A stretch of DNA of 14,993 bases from the NCBI GenBank assembly GCA_041499515.1, contig JBGQKM010000142.1:1-14993 (forward strand), written 5' to 3'. This stretch comes from PALSA-1355 sp041499515. Lineage in GTDB: Bacteria; Planctomycetota; Planctomycetia; Pirellulales; PALSA-1355. Of the stretch, positions 14,989 to 14,993 are shown piece by piece. The position numbers and the translations under genes are program-made. Within the stretch, counting starts at the first letter, position 1; each line of letters opens with the position of its first letter. Under the pieces are notes generated by a model. That model was not told the DNA's origin, searched no databases, and saw nothing but the letters and a program-made list of their open reading frames with translations.

Positions 14989-14993
14989 GGCCA

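Overview
The window looks like a chromosomal segment of a high-GC planctomycete, probably of the Pirellulales/Lacipirellulaceae type. This is inferred from several features: GC near two-thirds in most genes, weak use of Shine-Dalgarno sites, a Tat-exported aldo/keto reductase, a large periplasmic di-heme cytochrome c, the short (about 440-residue) form of ThiC, and a CpsD-like plus ExeA-like ATPase pair. The taxonomic call is an inference; no rRNA gene is present.

Layout. (1) Positions 1-1400, minus strand: a TolC-family outer-membrane efflux protein of the CusC/CzcC type, with its 3' end beyond the window. It is visibly less GC-rich than the rest. (2) 1401-1747: a gene-poor strip with a short transposase relic and a repeat-like motif that runs into the stop codon of the next gene. 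(3) 1748-5851, minus strand: a tight four-gene cluster read right to left. It encodes a single-pass membrane protein, a CpsD/BY-kinase-like ATPase (ATGA overlap), an ExeA/XrtA-locus-type AAA+ ATPase (16-nt gap) and a GT39-like polytopic glycosyltransferase (15-nt gap). It probably serves synthesis or export of a surface polysaccharide. (4) 5852-6318: a 467-nt divergent intergenic region. (5) 6319-10026, plus strand: cobalamin-dependent methionine synthase (metH), complete over all domains but cut by one in-frame TAA at 7540-7542, where the family has a conserved Glu. (6) 10084-10606: a HicB-like antitoxin followed by a HicA-like toxin gene that loses its homology after about 25 codons. (7) 10539-11909: an exported cytochrome c with two CxxCH sites. 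(8) 12051-13109: a Tat-exported aldo/keto reductase with an intact catalytic tetrad and a good sigma70-type promoter. (9) 13278-14603: thiC (HMP-P synthase). (10) 14662-14988: a small hypothetical protein.

How the parts fit. The minus-strand cluster forms one functional unit (surface glycan). metH and thiC are housekeeping cofactor and one-carbon genes, both dependent on S-adenosylmethionine chemistry. The cytochrome and the reductase are both exported but lie in separate transcription units. The most notable observations are the metH nonsense codon, the altered P-loop (Lys to Arg) and missing tyrosine tail of the CpsD-like protein, the degraded hicA, and the mobile-element scar separating the efflux gene from the glycan cluster.
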